From the NCBI RefSeq assembly GCF_040807025.1, contig NC_090951.1, positions 3,658,001 to 3,722,000 of the forward strand: a DNA stretch of 64,000 nt, written 5' to 3'. The stretch comes from Struthio camelus. Taxonomy: Eukaryota > Chordata > Aves > Struthioniformes > Struthionidae. Positions within the stretch are counted from its first letter, which is position 1. Every line of letters begins with the position of its first letter. The notes beneath the pieces were generated by a model. The model made no database searches. It saw only the letters and a list, made by a program, of their open reading frames with translations, and was not told where the DNA came from. Below, piece by piece: positions 34,250 to 48,500 of the stretch. The position numbers were made by a program, and so were the translations under genes.

Positions 34250-37200
34250 AGCCGGCTGTGTGCTGGTCTTTTTATCCTTCATATATGCTCAGCACGAGCT
34301 CGTGGGACAGAAGTGGGATCTGGATGGTGGATTCTTCGAGGGCTGGAGGATCTGATATGGCTCTGAGGCCAAGGAGAACAACTGCAAGCGCTTAGAGCCA
34401 CTGGAGAAGCCAGCGTCTGCTTCAGTCATCCGGAGGATGTTTGGTGATGAGGCATATGGATGCCCTGAGGACATGACATTGTTTGTCCAGGGCCCTCCCC
34501 ATTCCCAGCAGAACAGGCTGGTGTTTGTCACGGGGAGAAAAAAACAGCCTCTAGTTGGAATAACTCCCGATTTAAGGTCCTGCGTGAGGCTGATCTGCTT
34601 TTACGGCTCTCCAGGGAAATGACGCTGCTAACCCTTTTTTATTGGGTGGCCTATTTTTAATCAGCTCAGTGATAAAAACGCATTGGCTGGTCATGGCTGC
34701 CAGAGGAGTTTCCATTTTCAGCCTCCCCAGGTGCTGTTGGAGCCCAGCGCCGATTCCTCAGAGGGTTAAAGCGAGCGGGTCATTGCGACGTAGCCTTTCG
34801 CAGGCACTGCCAAGGAACGTCAACTGTCCCTTTGCACCCCGCGCCTGGGGGATAGTAAATCTGTACACAAACATTAGGCCTTCCTGAAAAGTCTGACATA
34901 GCAGGGAGAAAATAAAAGCTGGAGGGTTTTATTATCTTTCTCCTTATTGTCTTTTTTATTGCCTTTTGGAGTTACCCTGGAGAGCAATCTCCATCCCACA
35001 TCATGGCCCTGCCAGACTTCCTCTGCTCTCGCTATGACCTAAGAAATACAGGCCAATGGCTTTCTCTGCTCAGGGCACTAACAACCGCGGCCCCTCGATA
35101 CAGCCCTGACACTTTGCCTTGGAGCCCTTTTTTTCCGTGGGCCTTTCGCTGGCTCTCTCCAGCAGAGCTGGGGGGTACAAAGCCAGCCCGGGGCGGAGGG
35201 AAGCATCGCGGCTCTGCCTGCAGGTCCCTTTCCCTGCAGTATTCGGTAGTCACATTGCAGCTAGAGATGGAGTTTGGAGGAGGTGCCGTGGTGCAAGTGG
35301 TTTCTCAGAAATCAGATGGGGGCCAGCAGGGAAAGACAATGCAGAGAACTCATCAGGAAATCCTTGTGCCGAGGAAGCACCTCACTGCAGCCGCCGCGTG
35401 CATTGCTTTGACTTGCGCGGAGGTTGCTTTCCACCCCAAGGCTTTTTCTGGACATCACCCCTTCTCCTTGCAAACAAGGGAGAGAAGTTGCCCTTGCATT
35501 TCAGAGGTGAAGAGGTTGCAGCTTCCTTGCCTTTAGGCCTGGTGCCGTGGTGGGAAGTCTCTGAAATCCCCAGATAATTCAGGGCTCGCTCTGAGGGCGG
35601 TCTGCGCGGGGGAGAGACTTGGCATCTGGCAGGAGCGTGGAGGTTAGCTGTGCCGAGAGACACTTCTTGCGAAGAAGCTATGCGCTCTTGTAATTCATTA
35701 AGCACTTATCTCCTGCTCCCTAATGGCTCCTGCTCTTAAGGAAGACAGAGTTGGAGTGGAGGAGGTAAGGGGCAGACTAGACTGCAAATTGCAACACGCA
35801 TATATCCTTTAAAGAGAAGGTATAAGTGAGACACCATTGCTGAGGTCAGCACGAGATTATATGGACTCCTTCTCGCCCTTATCTCTCTGAAGTATGCAGC
35901 CCAGCCTCTACCTTCCTGGGAACTCAGGAGTCAAATAAAAAATGTGAATTGACACATATACACAAAAAAGAGGGAAAGGGGGGAAAAAAAGCCCACTTAC
36001 TTTGGTCTCTTGTTGCCAAATCCCGCTCTAGATTGCTATTTAGAGCATTAGCAGGGTCTGGCCTGCAGACGTGTAGATGACGTGTTCTTTCCCTCATCTT
36101 TCTTTGCCCACCCTTCCATGTGGAAATACAAGGTATGAAATGTTGCTGGGGTGAATGTGCTGACACATATGTTATTTTGCAGCAGTATGCTCAGCTGAAT
36201 CCTCGGCTGAAGATGGGCCTCATCCATTAAAATGAAGCCCTGGCTACACTTGATGCCTGCTTCCAGAACCATGGTAGTCAGTGGGATTTGAATCCAGCAG
36301 GAAAACATGCTGGATCATATGGTTAGGAAACATCCTAAAGTCAGGAGCCAGACATGATGGCAATATCTTTTACATACATAATGTAAATTCTTGCTGTTAA
36401 TCAACTAAGTTTGGTTTGGATGGGTTTTTTGGAATGCCCCCTTAGGAACTGTAGAAATACCCAGAAATCTTTCAGTGAAAAAAAGGTTGTTGGAATTTCC
36501 TCCCAATTCTAGCTTGCTCCTGGCCCTCCATCCTTACTTCCAAGAAAATGGGGGATTTTTCACTCTGAGAAGAAAGCAGGACAATCTGCAAGCACGCATA
36601 AGCTGACAAACCTGTGGGCTTCTCGGAGGACTCTTGCTATTCCCAAGCCACGCTCCGGGCCAGGCCTTTGCTCATTTTCAGTTACAACCATTTCAGTGAC
36701 TGCAGTTTCTATGTGCTGTTAAAAATAATAGGCCTTCACCCAGCAAAAGCTTGCAAACACTTATTCGAATTAATGAGGCCTGTTTGGATAGCAACCTTAG
36801 GATGCATATTTGTAGGATTTGACCTTTCTCCCCTAACAGTGACTGATATCCAGCTTCCTTTCATATTTATCTTCTTCCCTTGGCAACAGCTTTGCTGCAA
36901 ATTCATTAATAACCTACTTACACACCTGCTGACTCTTCACCTTTAAATAAGTCTTGAAGGTCTGTTTCTGTGGGTGGAGCTGGTCCAAAAATGAGCTCTA
37001 TTTTGCCAGAACATTTTTCCGAGAAACTTTTCCCAGCCAAAAAATTATCGACCGGATTTTCTTTCTCTATGTGCTTCAAAGCACGAGGCTTGGGGTTAGC
37101 TTTTTCAATATCTAGAGAAGTTTTACTAAAATGGAAATATTCTCACACAACACTGAGTCAGGCCCCTTTTTCCTGTAAAATATTTTGCAGGTGTTTGGCT

Positions 37201-40200
37201 GTGGGGTTTAAAGTCCTGCTTTTGTGCCTCCTCTACTCCCCAGCCCCACGGCGTGCTGGGCAAACACACCTCCCTGCAGGCTGCATGGTCTCCCTTGGAC
37301 CCCTCCATTCCAGGACAGGATACAAGAAGTGTCAACTCAGTAGAAAATCATGGCAAGCAGAAGACATGGGTAATTTTTATTTTCTGCGCCTTCCCTTGCA
37401 GAAAAGAGAAATCAAGAACAATGCAACCTGCGTGTTGTCTCTGTGAAGACTTAGCACTGAGAGCGCTAACTTGATTTAAGACTATCCTTTTCTTCTCTTC
37501 CCTCTAAAGACAAAGTTAAACCTCACTGAAGGTAAGGTATCCCCCGGTGCAGACACTGCCGTGCGGGACCCCCTTGGCAGGTAGCAGGCTTGGAGGAACT
37601 GTTTTCTGCAGCAGGATCCCTTTTTTATGCCTGAAACCAGCAGCCTCCACGTATCAGAGCCCCAGATGCTGTGTAAATTCTCGGGAAACTCTGATACCCT
37701 CCAGCTGCCATTACAGACCATAACACAAAGGAAACCTGGGTGCAAAGAGCGGTTGGGTTGACCAAAGGAGGAAAGTGGAGTTTGGCAGCTCCTCCAGGCG
37801 TGGAGGCTTCAGAGGTGAAGGTAGGGAGAGGACAGAGAGACGGTGCGTAAAGGAGCTGGCGATGGTCGTCGCTGGGGGAACTGCATCTCCCCTGGACCCG
37901 GGAAGCCCGATTAACCTTTTCTGTGCCTATCCAACACAAGAAGAACTCATTTTAGCGAGGTTTAACCACGCTCCCACCTGTAACATCAGCTTTTAATAGT
38001 GTACTCTGGCCATCGCTGGCAGAAGTGAGTAGAACAAAGTTTCAAGTGGAGATGCAGAACTTTGTCAAGATTTGGAGTAATTTATGAGATTTTTTTCCTT
38101 CTCTCACCGTCCGTGTCAGGACTAGTGTAGGGATACCTCAATCTCCAGCACTGCTAGAGGAATCTGAGCTTTCCGCAGTTTTTGGGACACCCTGCCAACC
38201 TGGCACGAGGAAATGCAACGTGTTTCTTCCTTGCGCTCTTTGTGACATAAAATTAAGCAACTTCAAACCCATCCTGCTTCTTCATATTTAGCCACTGAGC
38301 CTGTAAATGCACAGGACTCCCCAAATCAACTGAAGCTGTGTCCGCTCAGTATGCGCGTGGGTGCCAACACCATCAGGCATTTTTGCTAGTGGGCTTTTCG
38401 CTCTGCGCGCAGCTCACTCGCTGCAGCAGGGCCAATCTTCTTCCTCCCTATGTCCAATGACATTCCCGTCGTATTTCCAAGGTCACCGTTTTGGCTGACT
38501 CACTCAGGACCAAACTGGGGATTTCCAGAACCAGAAGCTACTACATGAGTATTGCTTTTGTGTGTGTGTGTGTGAATCCTTTGAAAACTGGCTGACCTGG
38601 TTCTTCAAAGTCTGGCAGTGCTTGCCTGAGTGCAGCTTCCTTTTGCCCAGATGATCTTTCTGGGAAAGGTTAGAGGAGGGCCAGGAGACTCACGGAGGCA
38701 AGCAGTGCTTTCTTGCACATTGCATAAGGGAAATGGGAGAGACTCAGTAGATGTGCAGATTGACGGAGTCAAAAAAAAAATGCTTTTTTGCTATCAAGTG
38801 GCTGCTGGAGCTGGGGCTTCAAGGCAAATGGCAAGTGTTAGGAGAGCTGCCCGGGTTCATTTCTGTTTGTCTCCAGGGGCACAGGCCAGCAGTGGCTGTT
38901 TTCAGGGCAAGACCTGTTAGAAGCATGACGGCAAACTACATAAATTCAATTGCTAAGCCTATTCACAGAGAGGTTCACAAAATGCCTTCAGCTGCAGCAA
39001 GCTGCAGGTAGACCCCCTGGTGATAGCAGTAGGATAGGGCCCTGCAGTGAAGGCAAAAAGTTCTTTATTAAGCCTGATATAGACAGTCCTTGGTTCTGCT
39101 TGGCTCTTCCCCTTCCCAAACAGCTGATGCAGTGTCTTTATGCATGTATCACCCTCTCAGGAACGATTATGATCATATCCCATCTTCATTTTCCTTTGCA
39201 TATCTCCCCCATGTCCCCCCACCTGGAAAAATTCGTTGAGTTTGGAAGAAAAATCCTGGTTTTCTCCGCAAACTTGGATCTGAGACTTGAGGATTGCAAC
39301 ACGTGCCTTGCAATTTCCAAACCGCAGTGTCACCCTCTGGCTGCAAAGGGCCTTTTATACCAGCCAGGGTCCCTCCTGGGGGGTCTGAACTTGGAAAAAT
39401 CTCCAGGAGGGGGGCTATTCCCTAGGCAGCACATGGACTGACCAATGCCCCTTGGTTACTGGAGGGAGCTGACAGAGCATTAACAGGGGACAGGAAAAAA
39501 ACATTCAGCTGTGGCATTTGCTGGTTGCGTGCAGCCACAGGCAGGAACTGCTTCCTCTGTTTGCAGGCTTTTAGGGAAAGGAGAGCTCAGCGGAGTTGCT
39601 AAATTAGAATGAAGTGAAAAAATATTGCTGTGAACAACAGAATGTTTAGCCTTTTCTTTTTTTAAACAAAAACACAAAACCTTGGAGTGATTTACATGGG
39701 AAAGGGGAGCCGGAAACAATTTTAGAGGCTGTTTTCCAAAATTGATGAATAACAGAAGATACAATGGTTAAAGCAAATGGCCCAAATTTCCTGCTCTTTT
39801 AAGCAGCTGAATAGATACTAAAAACAAGGGTACCCTGTTTTTCTCCTTATAGAGCCGGCAGGGAGTTTTTTTCTTGGTTATTTCAGTTTTTGAGAGGTTG
39901 GTGCTGTACGTAAGGCAGAAATCTGTAGTCTTGCGGTGGTTGTAGTGTCAGGCAAGGCTGGGTCCCGGCGGGTCCGCGCCGCCTCGCAGCCCGCGGCAGG
40001 ATGGCGCTCCGGCAGGCAGGATGCACGGGAATTCCAGAGGTGGGGAAGAGCGGCGCAGGCCAACCGAGGCATTTTGAATCATTTCTGGTGAATAATGCTG
40101 AAGGCATGAGTCATGAGGAGGGATCTGAAACTTCCTTTTGGATTTTTTTTTTAAATTTCTGCGGCTAGCCATTTGATTTCTCCTCTGCCTGAGGCTTTCT

Positions 40201-41880
40201 TTCCTCCAGAGCTGCGTGCGTTTCCTTTCTAAATCTTGCCCCTCACCAGCTCCACTGGATGAGGACCCAGGGCTGGCTCCCACCAAACACAAGTTGGAAA
40301 TGTTTCTTTCTGTCTGCAAAAAGTTTTTGAGGCTTCCAAGAAATATTCTTCTACATTGAGAAAAAACCTTGGAAATAATCGCTGAAAAGGAGTTGTCTTC
40401 CTCAGCTTAGCCAAGGCCCATCAGCTGTAGCGCTTGTCTGAAATACCCTGTCCACATACCCAATCTCTTACCAATGCTAAGGCAACACAGAGAGGCCTCC
40501 AAACGAGCCTCTTTGCTATGTCTCCTTGCGGCTATTCTGTGCAAAAAATTGTTAAATAGTGAAATGACTTTGCTTGGTTAAATGGAGTAACTACAACTTT
40601 ATTTGACACCGGATCACTTCACAAGTGTGGTTTTGGGAGCAGTTGTGCTGGCTTAGACCAGCAGTGGTACCTTGAGCATGAAGGGCAAGAGAAGGACTGG
40701 AAACCTCTTTCCTGGGCTGTCTCGCTGCAGAGCAAAGAAGGAGCAGCCCCATTTGCTGTTCCCTCGATGGGGGCACACAGCGCTGGCCTCTGCAGGGTTC
40801 AAGCAGCGACTAGGGTCTCACCGTTTCTGCTTCCAGATCTTTCAGTGCTCAGCATACTTGGGTTTGACAAGTAAGTGGGCACATTGATCAGGGCCTTGAT
40901 TTACTTGTCTGTAACGTGGCAGCTACTCATCTAATTCACACCAGGTCATGGGACTTCTGGAAGTCCCCCGAAAGGGCAGGTTCCCCAGCTGAAAGCCATG
41001 CTGGGGCTCACAGTCATGCCGGGCTTCCCTTTGGCACCAGCCGCGCTGTCCGTCGCGAGCTAGAGCTGGGCAGCAACAGGAAGACAGTCATCCCATGCTT
41101 AGGACCTGGCCTCCCTCAGTGCAATGGGTAACGCTGAGAGGTTCCCAGATCTCTTGTCGTGAATTATTTCCCCTGGAGTGGATATTTTCAGCTTCCAAGG
41201 CAATTTATGTGGGGAAACTTGAGGAGCATCTTGGACACCCCTAACCTGATAACTTCCACCCTCCGTTAGGTGTTCATGCTTGGGAGGGTGTCAGCGGGGC
41301 TCCAGCCCCCGTGCTCTGTCCAGTGAAACAGCACCTCTCTGGGCTACTTTAGGCTTTGAACACACTTGAGATGATGAATCGCTTTCCCTTCTCCCTTCTT
41401 CCACGTCTCCAACATTTCTCCTCCCCAAAAATCTGGGAACTCCAGGCAGCTGGCTGCACTCACTTAATCAAATAAAAGTAACCACAGACATCAAGTTGAA
41501 TTACTAATTGCACTCAAAAAGTTATCTTGCTTTTCGCTACAGAGATGTATGCTCACCCCTCCCCATCACCTCCTCTTCCTTGGGCTTATGAATTGGACAG
41601 AACATATATTTAACGCGTAAAGCAAAGCAACAATTACAGAATCCCTTTCTTGGGTTGTTTCCCATGTTAACCAAAGCTTGATAAATCATGTCATTTATTT
41701 ATGGACTCCACAAGCAAATTGTCATTCAAAATGCCACTTCTAGCTTTCAAGCCCAAATGAATTACTGCGTTTGTGATACACACCTCTTCCTTAACAACAC
41801 ATTCAGATGTCAGGACGCTGAGAAGCACTTTCCTCTCGAAGGCTCATTTAGGCCTCAGAGGAAAAAGAATTCAGACTACT
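34250..41880. other. Unique non-coding DNA
   Basis: It includes an exon-like interval at 37402-37531 (acceptor TGCGCCTTCCCTTGCAG, donor TGAAG|GTAAGG; stops in frame, so at most non-coding). There is a weak MIR-like trace near 40860-40960 and AT-rich regulatory-looking DNA at 36700-36960 and 41460-41720. No coding gene is supported. Confidence 0.35.
38559..38574. repeat. (TG)8 microsatellite
   Basis: This is a short perfect TG dinucleotide run in otherwise unique DNA. Confidence 0.9.
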
Positions 41881-41881
41881 T

Positions 41882-42553
41882 TCACATTTTTAACTGATTC
41901 TTTCCCAGTTGTGGGGGCAGGTTTAGGCATTCTGCTGAGACATCACCTGTTTGGTCTGCCAGTTTATAGTGGTTTGAAATGACAGGAGGTGCCCTGTCCA
42001 CAGGTTGCACTCGGATGTTGCACCCTTGCAAAGAGCCATCAAAATTATTTGAGTGTATGAGGCAAAGCACTTGAATGAGAATTTCTAGGAATTGTGTTTT
42101 CTCACCTGTGCTTGCTTTCCCTACCCCAAACTGTAAAGCAAACCTAGTTTGTCTCGTGGGGCACCCACAGGACTTCGACGTGGCCAGCAGCAGCCATGGG
42201 GATGCTGAGATGAAGGTGAGCAGAGGTGTGAACATGAGAGCGGCGCGCTGGGGGCAGGCGGACGAGCCCTGAGGTGGGAAAGGCTCCTCCCCAGGAAACA
42301 TGTCCTGGGCAAGGGGAGACAAGAGCAGCCGAGTCCGAGGAAAGGCTGTGCTCAGCCTCTCGCATGAAAAAGCACCTTCAGTTCCATATTCACAGCCAAG
42401 CAGCACGAACTCTTGCAATTCATTTTCCTGCATGCCGGCATCACTGACTGCTGCAAGTGGACTGGCTCCTGGCCATGAACATGCAGCTGCCTTTTGGGAG
42501 GCTGATGTGGCCTGGATAAAGCTGATTCTTGGGGGAGTCTTTGGCTCTGACAC
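41882..42553 (-). other. Long minus-strand open frame, probably not a gene
   Basis: A 223-codon frame in DNA of ordinary GC content is slightly longer than expected by chance in this window. A consensus donor (CACAG|GTGAGAAA) interrupts it near 42107. The translation has no recognisable domain and a random-like composition. It is listed so that it can be checked, not as a gene call. Confidence 0.12.
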
Positions 42554-42559
42554 AATATT

Positions 42560-45439
42560 GACTTCCCCAAGAAAATGTACCTTGTATTTTACCCTGAGCT
42601 TCTGCCCAGTGCTGCAAGTTTTGATCTACTTAGAAGTCCCCAGTGTCTGCACAGGACACCTCAGATTTACATGGAGGCAGAAGCCTACCACGAAGTCTAG
42701 GTTGAGGTTTGGGATCATGACTGCGGGTATCTGATTTACACCAAAGGAACGTCTCTCAGTATTAGCCAATGCTTTGGTGCAGCTCAAAAACCTGTTGCTG
42801 TTGGGTACAAATTGCTTCATCATTGAGATAGATAGTGAGATGGCCTCCTCCTTTATTTTACTGTGTACATCCCGATCGTATTTGTGGAGGGGTTCACTAG
42901 CCATTTCGGAATATGGATTCAACCATGACAGATGTACGAAGCCATGTCAGAGCTGGTTTGCGATGAACCCTGATCTCTAGCCGGAGGGTGAGGATGTGTC
43001 CAGCATTGTACAGCCCCTGAGGACGTCCATGACGTGAAGCTGATGCTGCGTTTGGGGCAGTACATGCTGTTCTGGACTGTGCAGCACTAAATAACTAATT
43101 ATATATGCTCGCTTAATGCAATTTGCAGAGCCCGGTATGGGCGGGGGGGGGTTGCATACGCAGAGAGCCCTTTGTCCCATGGGCCCCTCAGCAGATGGGG
43201 ACAAAGTCTGGCCCCGCGTCCAGGATGCCCAGGAGCCTCCTGCACAGCCAAGGACAAAGGCTGGCAGGCGATGAAAGGGCGGCTGCATGCGTTTACTGCA
43301 CCAGGCCCCACGTGGGTTACTTCAGCGATGATGGAGGCCTCTGTGATGGGTCAAGGCGGGCACGGCACACTTGACGTGTTGGGCTTACTCTTCCAGTGCC
43401 GAGTGGGATCCAGATTTCAGTGGAGTGGTGCATTTTCCCAGGGAGAGTGAAGGAAAAGAGGGCACTCAGCAGATTTTGCATGATTACGGGATCGCGCCTG
43501 AAGCTGTGCAGGAGGCACAGCGTTTTGCGTGCAGTGAGAGCCTACTGCCAATGGCTGGTAATGGGAAAAACAGGGTGGGCGTGCGAGCTGGGAAGAGTCT
43601 GGTGGGAAGGGGGAGGGAAACTGAGGAGCTGAAGGCCGAGCGCTGAGGAAGCCCAACTGTAAGCACTTTCCTGCCTTGGGATGACCAACGTACATCCTGC
43701 GAAAAGGGTGCTCGTATTGTGCGGCCTGCTGCTCTGCCCATCCTGCCAGGAACAATGAGACGGTTCTTAAAAAAGAAAAGGTATTTGCAGGGATGTGGGA
43801 GAGAAAAGCAGGGGGCATCGAGGAGGATGGGTGAGCAAGGGGGAAAATGACGCAGAAGAAGCAACGATGTGCTTTGGCCGCATAACAAACTGGAGACGAG
43901 GCCCATGCTTTGACCACCCCAAGTGGTTCCTGAGTCAAACCTGGTTAAGTCTTTGTCCTGCAAGAGAGAGAACCCAGGGGGCTTAAAGCACATGCGTTGC
44001 AGTTTGGTTCTGCATGTCATGAAGTTCTGCCTGATGGGCTGTATCTGGGGTGCCCCGAGGGCCAGACTCTGTGTTTCCCTCACTGAGCAGGAAGGAGGTC
44101 TGTCTCCTGGGCTGCCTGGAGCGCTGGCAGCACCTTGCCAGGCCCTGAGGCCCCTGTATGAATCAGTGCAGGGTTGAATTCAATGGAAAAAACCGCCAGC
44201 AAAGACCTCTGTCTTGCAAATCGCTGATGCAGAGCAAATAGCGCAGGGAAGTGCTGCTACACGCTTGCCTGCCCTTAGCTTTCCCCAGGCATCCGCCCCC
44301 GGCTGCTGTCAGGGACAGGTCAGTGGGTGAGAGAGACCTTCGGTCTCATCCAGCAGGACTGGATTTGCCCCTGTTTCTCTCCAGGGAGGCCTAAATGATG
44401 TCTCCAGCTGGGACCTGCCACCTACCGCAGCTTATTCCTGCCTTCTGCAGTGAGGCTGCATCTACAAGGGTGCACAAGGATCGAACACAGCGTGCTGTGC
44501 TGCAGTCATGTGGGAGACGTTGGGTAAAGAGGTGTGTGCCAGCAAAGTGGTAACACCCTGGACACAAGGAGATGGAGGCAGCAGCTCGGTTGAACATCCC
44601 TTCCTAGATGACTCCTTCACCTTGCCAGTGCTTTCTGCTCTTGGAAGTGCCTTTTCTTCCCATCGCCTTGGTAGGATCAAAATGCCTTTGGGCTATTTCT
44701 CTGATACCAGCTGAATTTGCCATCGGTGGAAGCTCCTAGGAGCAGAAAGCCTCTTTTTGTCCTTTCAGTAGCCCGTGAGGGTTCTGCTTGAGATCTGGGG
44801 GTTCATAGGAACTGGGGCACTGCAGAAGGCGCAGGCGAGCTCTGCAGCTGCTCACAAGGGTCTTTGGGAGTCTCCTGAGAATTTTTTCTGCTGGCCTGGC
44901 TTGGAGTGCAAGCTTTCCAGGAGCCAGGTCTGTATCTCTTCCAGCTACAAAAACTACATCTGACTTTGTGCGTGCTGCAGAGCTATGACCCATGAGGAGA
45001 CGGACCCTCGGCAGAGGGAGCTGTTTCTCGACTCTTTGGGGTTGACAGGGAGAGTTTTAGAGGCTATCATCAAATTTTTCTGTCATTGTTAATTAGTCTT
45101 TATAGCTGGTGCTTGCGTTCCCAGCTTCCTGCAATTCCCTCTGAGGCTGAAAACTTAATGTCTTCCTTGGCCGGGGTGGTGATGACTGATTTACCCTTGG
45201 TTGAGGTTTTCAGTGGGAGTCTGGCAGTGGGGTTTCTCCCCTGGGTGCAGAGGTCTTGGCAGCAAGAGCGATCCTTTTGTGCTGTGTGGGTAGTGTTTGC
45301 GTGTGGCGTGTATTTTATAAGTGGCGTGCATGAAACCGTGAGCAGGGCTAAAGTAAGGGGACGGCCACGTCCTGGCCCCTCGGTTCCCATCGCTTGGCAT
45401 TTTCCGCAGCGGAACTTGCAGCACTTTAGCAAAGGTTAA
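42560..45439. other. Unique non-coding DNA
   Basis: It carries G9 at 43143-43151 and homeodomain-type ACTAATTATAT near 43090. Minus-strand frames at 42626-42922 and 43484-44083 have no recognisable similarity. Confidence 0.35.
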
Positions 45440-45560
45440 ATGTCATCCCTGCCCTTTGCAAACTGGGAAACGGGGTCGCCGAGCAGGAGAAGGATTTGCC
45501 TCAGGGTCAGCTGGCAGCCAGGGGACAGCGGTCAGGGCCAGGGCAGTGCTCGGACCATCG
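45440..45560 (-). mobile_element. MIR-like SINE remnant
   Basis: TTTGCAAACTGGGAAACGGG, then GAGCAGGAGAAGGATTTGCC, then TCAGGGTCAGCTGGCAGCC again reproduce the reverse complement of the MIR core in order. It is old and non-functional. Confidence 0.55.
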
Positions 45561-48500
45561 GGTTATGCTACCTCCGACACCGAAAGGGATGGCCCCAGCC
45601 CTGAGGGCTCTCTGGGGCAGAAGTGCTCCTTTCCTGGCTATGTCACAGACATCTGCTCTGCAGAGAGCCCCTGGGACCTGCTGCCGGGTAGTGGTGAGAG
45701 CCTGGGCTGTGGCCGTCCTCGGGGACACGCTGCAGGGGAGGGTTTCCAGGACTTTGCCCTGCCCTGTGCACATCAGTGTTGCTAAAGTAATGCTGGATGG
45801 CTAGCAGAGACAAGTAATCCTCCAAATTTGGCAAGGCTGTGAGCAAGGGCAGACCTCGTTTGGAGGATACTGCTCCAGAGGTTATTTGAACTACCTGAGG
45901 TTGTGTTTTTTTTTTTTTTTTAATTTTTTTTAAGCCCTAAACTGTGTAGAATGCAGACTAAACAGAAAATACAGCTAAGAAAACATCTTGGTATAACACT
46001 GGGAGCCAGACTGTTGCAGCGCGCTTCTGAAATCTAATTGTGGTTGTAAGGTGGTGCCAGAAACGCAACGATTACAACTGCGAGGAAGTTCGCAAATGCC
46101 AAACTGTTATCGAGGCCAAATAATTTTTGGGGTCCATTTGGCAAACATGGTGCTAGGCATTCAGCATCTCTGCTTATATCGAAGCGACACACCCAGGAGG
46201 ACTCCCCAGCATCCCGGAAACTTAGGCACTGGGTGCTGATCGGAAAATATCTCTCCTGTTACCCACCATGGTGAATCCCGAGGGGTGCCTCACCTCTTGG
46301 TGCATGCAACATCGGGCGCTGCTTGCTCCTCCGTGGCGGCGAGTCTGCAGGCAGGCTCTTCCCCTCGAAAGCCCTCGTTATAAATTATAACATCCTCTCC
46401 GACAACTTGCTGTTTTGCCTCATAGAGACTCCGTTCCTTGTTCTGCTCTTCACTGCTAGCTAAACCTCCTGCATTTATCCACCTTTCTGTTTTGATGACC
46501 TTCACTTTACACGTTCAATACATTTTTCATATACATTACGAATTTGTATTCATAATAGACAAGTGCCACCATGAAGTCCAGAGAAGTGCTTAAGCGTTTA
46601 TATACTTCTGAATCCGGCATTTCTGCCTTGGGCAGTTCCCGCAGTACTGGTTTTCTCCATTTCTGGGATGTTTTGGTGTGTTTGCTTTGGATTCCAGCTG
46701 AAATCAGGAGCACAGAAGTGAGCAAATAGCAAATGCAAATGCAATAATTTTCAGCACCTAGGAGCAAGCATATCTTAAAGTGCACAGAAAATTGGATACG
46801 AAAAAAATGGAGCCATAAGCATAGGGCAAGGAAAAGAATTCTGTTGAGAATATCCACCAGCCAAAATGCCCCAAAAGTGAACTTACTTTACAAGTCCCAG
46901 TTCAGCTACTAATTCCACCCATACCTCTGAGAAAGACAAGCTGATTGAGCATAGGCCCGTAGTATAATATTCCTGCCCTGGAATGTTACTGGTATCCAGT
47001 GCCAAAATTTCCTGTTTTTTGAAGAGCTGAATTTTAGAAAAAGTCCTGGACACACTGAGGACCATGGCAAAACTCCCATGAACTCCCAGGAGCCAAGGTT
47101 TCATCTTCAGAGTGCCATTTTTTTCCAAAGTGATGAGCAGCCACAACACTGCATAAAATTAGTAGGAGCTGGAAGTTCTTGGCATCTTCAGAAACGGAGT
47201 TCTAGGTATCCTGAATAAGCAACCCAGTAACTCAGCACCTAAAAGCAGAGCACGCTTTTCAACCTTCAGATTTTTTAAATCTCTGGTTCCACTCTGGTGG
47301 ATGCAAGCCTGGGAAATCATGGGATTCTGACTTCATTTGCCTGAAAGGCAATTTCTGTTTGTATTTTGTTGCAGGAGAATGAATCAGAGAGATGCTGTCC
47401 GCTTGGTTTCTAAAGCCCATCTTCAGCCTACAGAGGCCGTGATGCGTTACAGGATTACAGGGCATGAAATTGTTAGAGGCAGCTAAATGCATCCTATTAG
47501 ATTAGCGTGTGGATTTAGCTCAGACGACCGATCCGTTCCCTCCACGTCATTGTGGGCTGGCATATCGGAGACAACATTTACCAAGCCCATGTCATCCCTC
47601 TCGGTACCCCAGCAAGACATGGAGCTGCAGACTTGGCTCACCTGGGTCTCTCGGACATAGAAGGCAGATGGTGCCACAGAATCAAACCGCAAATGCGGTT
47701 TGAGTTATTGTCTGACATGGCAGGAAGACTTTCAACCTGCACAGCCCAGGCAAAAAGTGAGAGTGCTTGTATAAGCTTTGGCTGTGCTGGAGGACAGGTT
47801 CTGGTTTTAAAGATATACTCCAGACTCAGTTAAACTGCTTTCCAAATGCACAGTGTATTTCCTCAAGAAAGCCAGCCTTTGCTGTAATAGGCTGGACCAA
47901 ATAGCTGATGATTTGAAATCAATTCGACGTGGATGGTTTTAAAGGCGGTGTTCAGTTAATTTCCAGGCAGCTGCACATTGTTGTAATTTGTTAACGGTGT
48001 CACAAATGCTACATTTTCCTTCCCTTGTAACAGCTCTTCTGAATTACAACCCCCTTAATTTCTGAACGAGTCCTCTCTCTAGCAGCCGTTGCCATCTCAA
48101 AGAGCAGTAAGAGCACCTCCCCTTTGCAATTTCCCTTTCCCTCTTAACCTTGACCTGTAATATGCTGAAAGTTGTTACTGAAAACTACCTTGATCAGAAA
48201 TGACATTATAAAAACTTGCTCAACCAGATGCAGCAAAAACCCAGCCATGATAAAGATTCCCAGAGCCAATAATTTTGAGTTATGCACCTACCTTTTTTTT
48301 TGGAATATAGTGTTAGGAGTCGACTGCTTCAAGGTAGTAGCTATTAAGTTTTGTTTGTTTTCTTTCAAAGTGACTGTGCTTTGTAAAAAGAAGCTTGGCT
48401 GTGTATTGCTGTGCGTAAAAATACTGAGCAGAGAGATGCTTCCTGTGGCTAGACTGTGAAAGTAGCAGTGGGGGCTGGACACCGCAAAATGAACATTTGC

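Noticed and set aside
40860..40960. Fourth MIR remnant in plus orientation
   Set aside because: Only CTTGATTTACTTGTCTGTAAC resembles the consensus; the flanks do not align well enough.
43484..44083. 199-codon minus-strand frame
   Set aside because: Ser/Pro/Phe-rich random composition, no start context, no splice support, no recognised domain.
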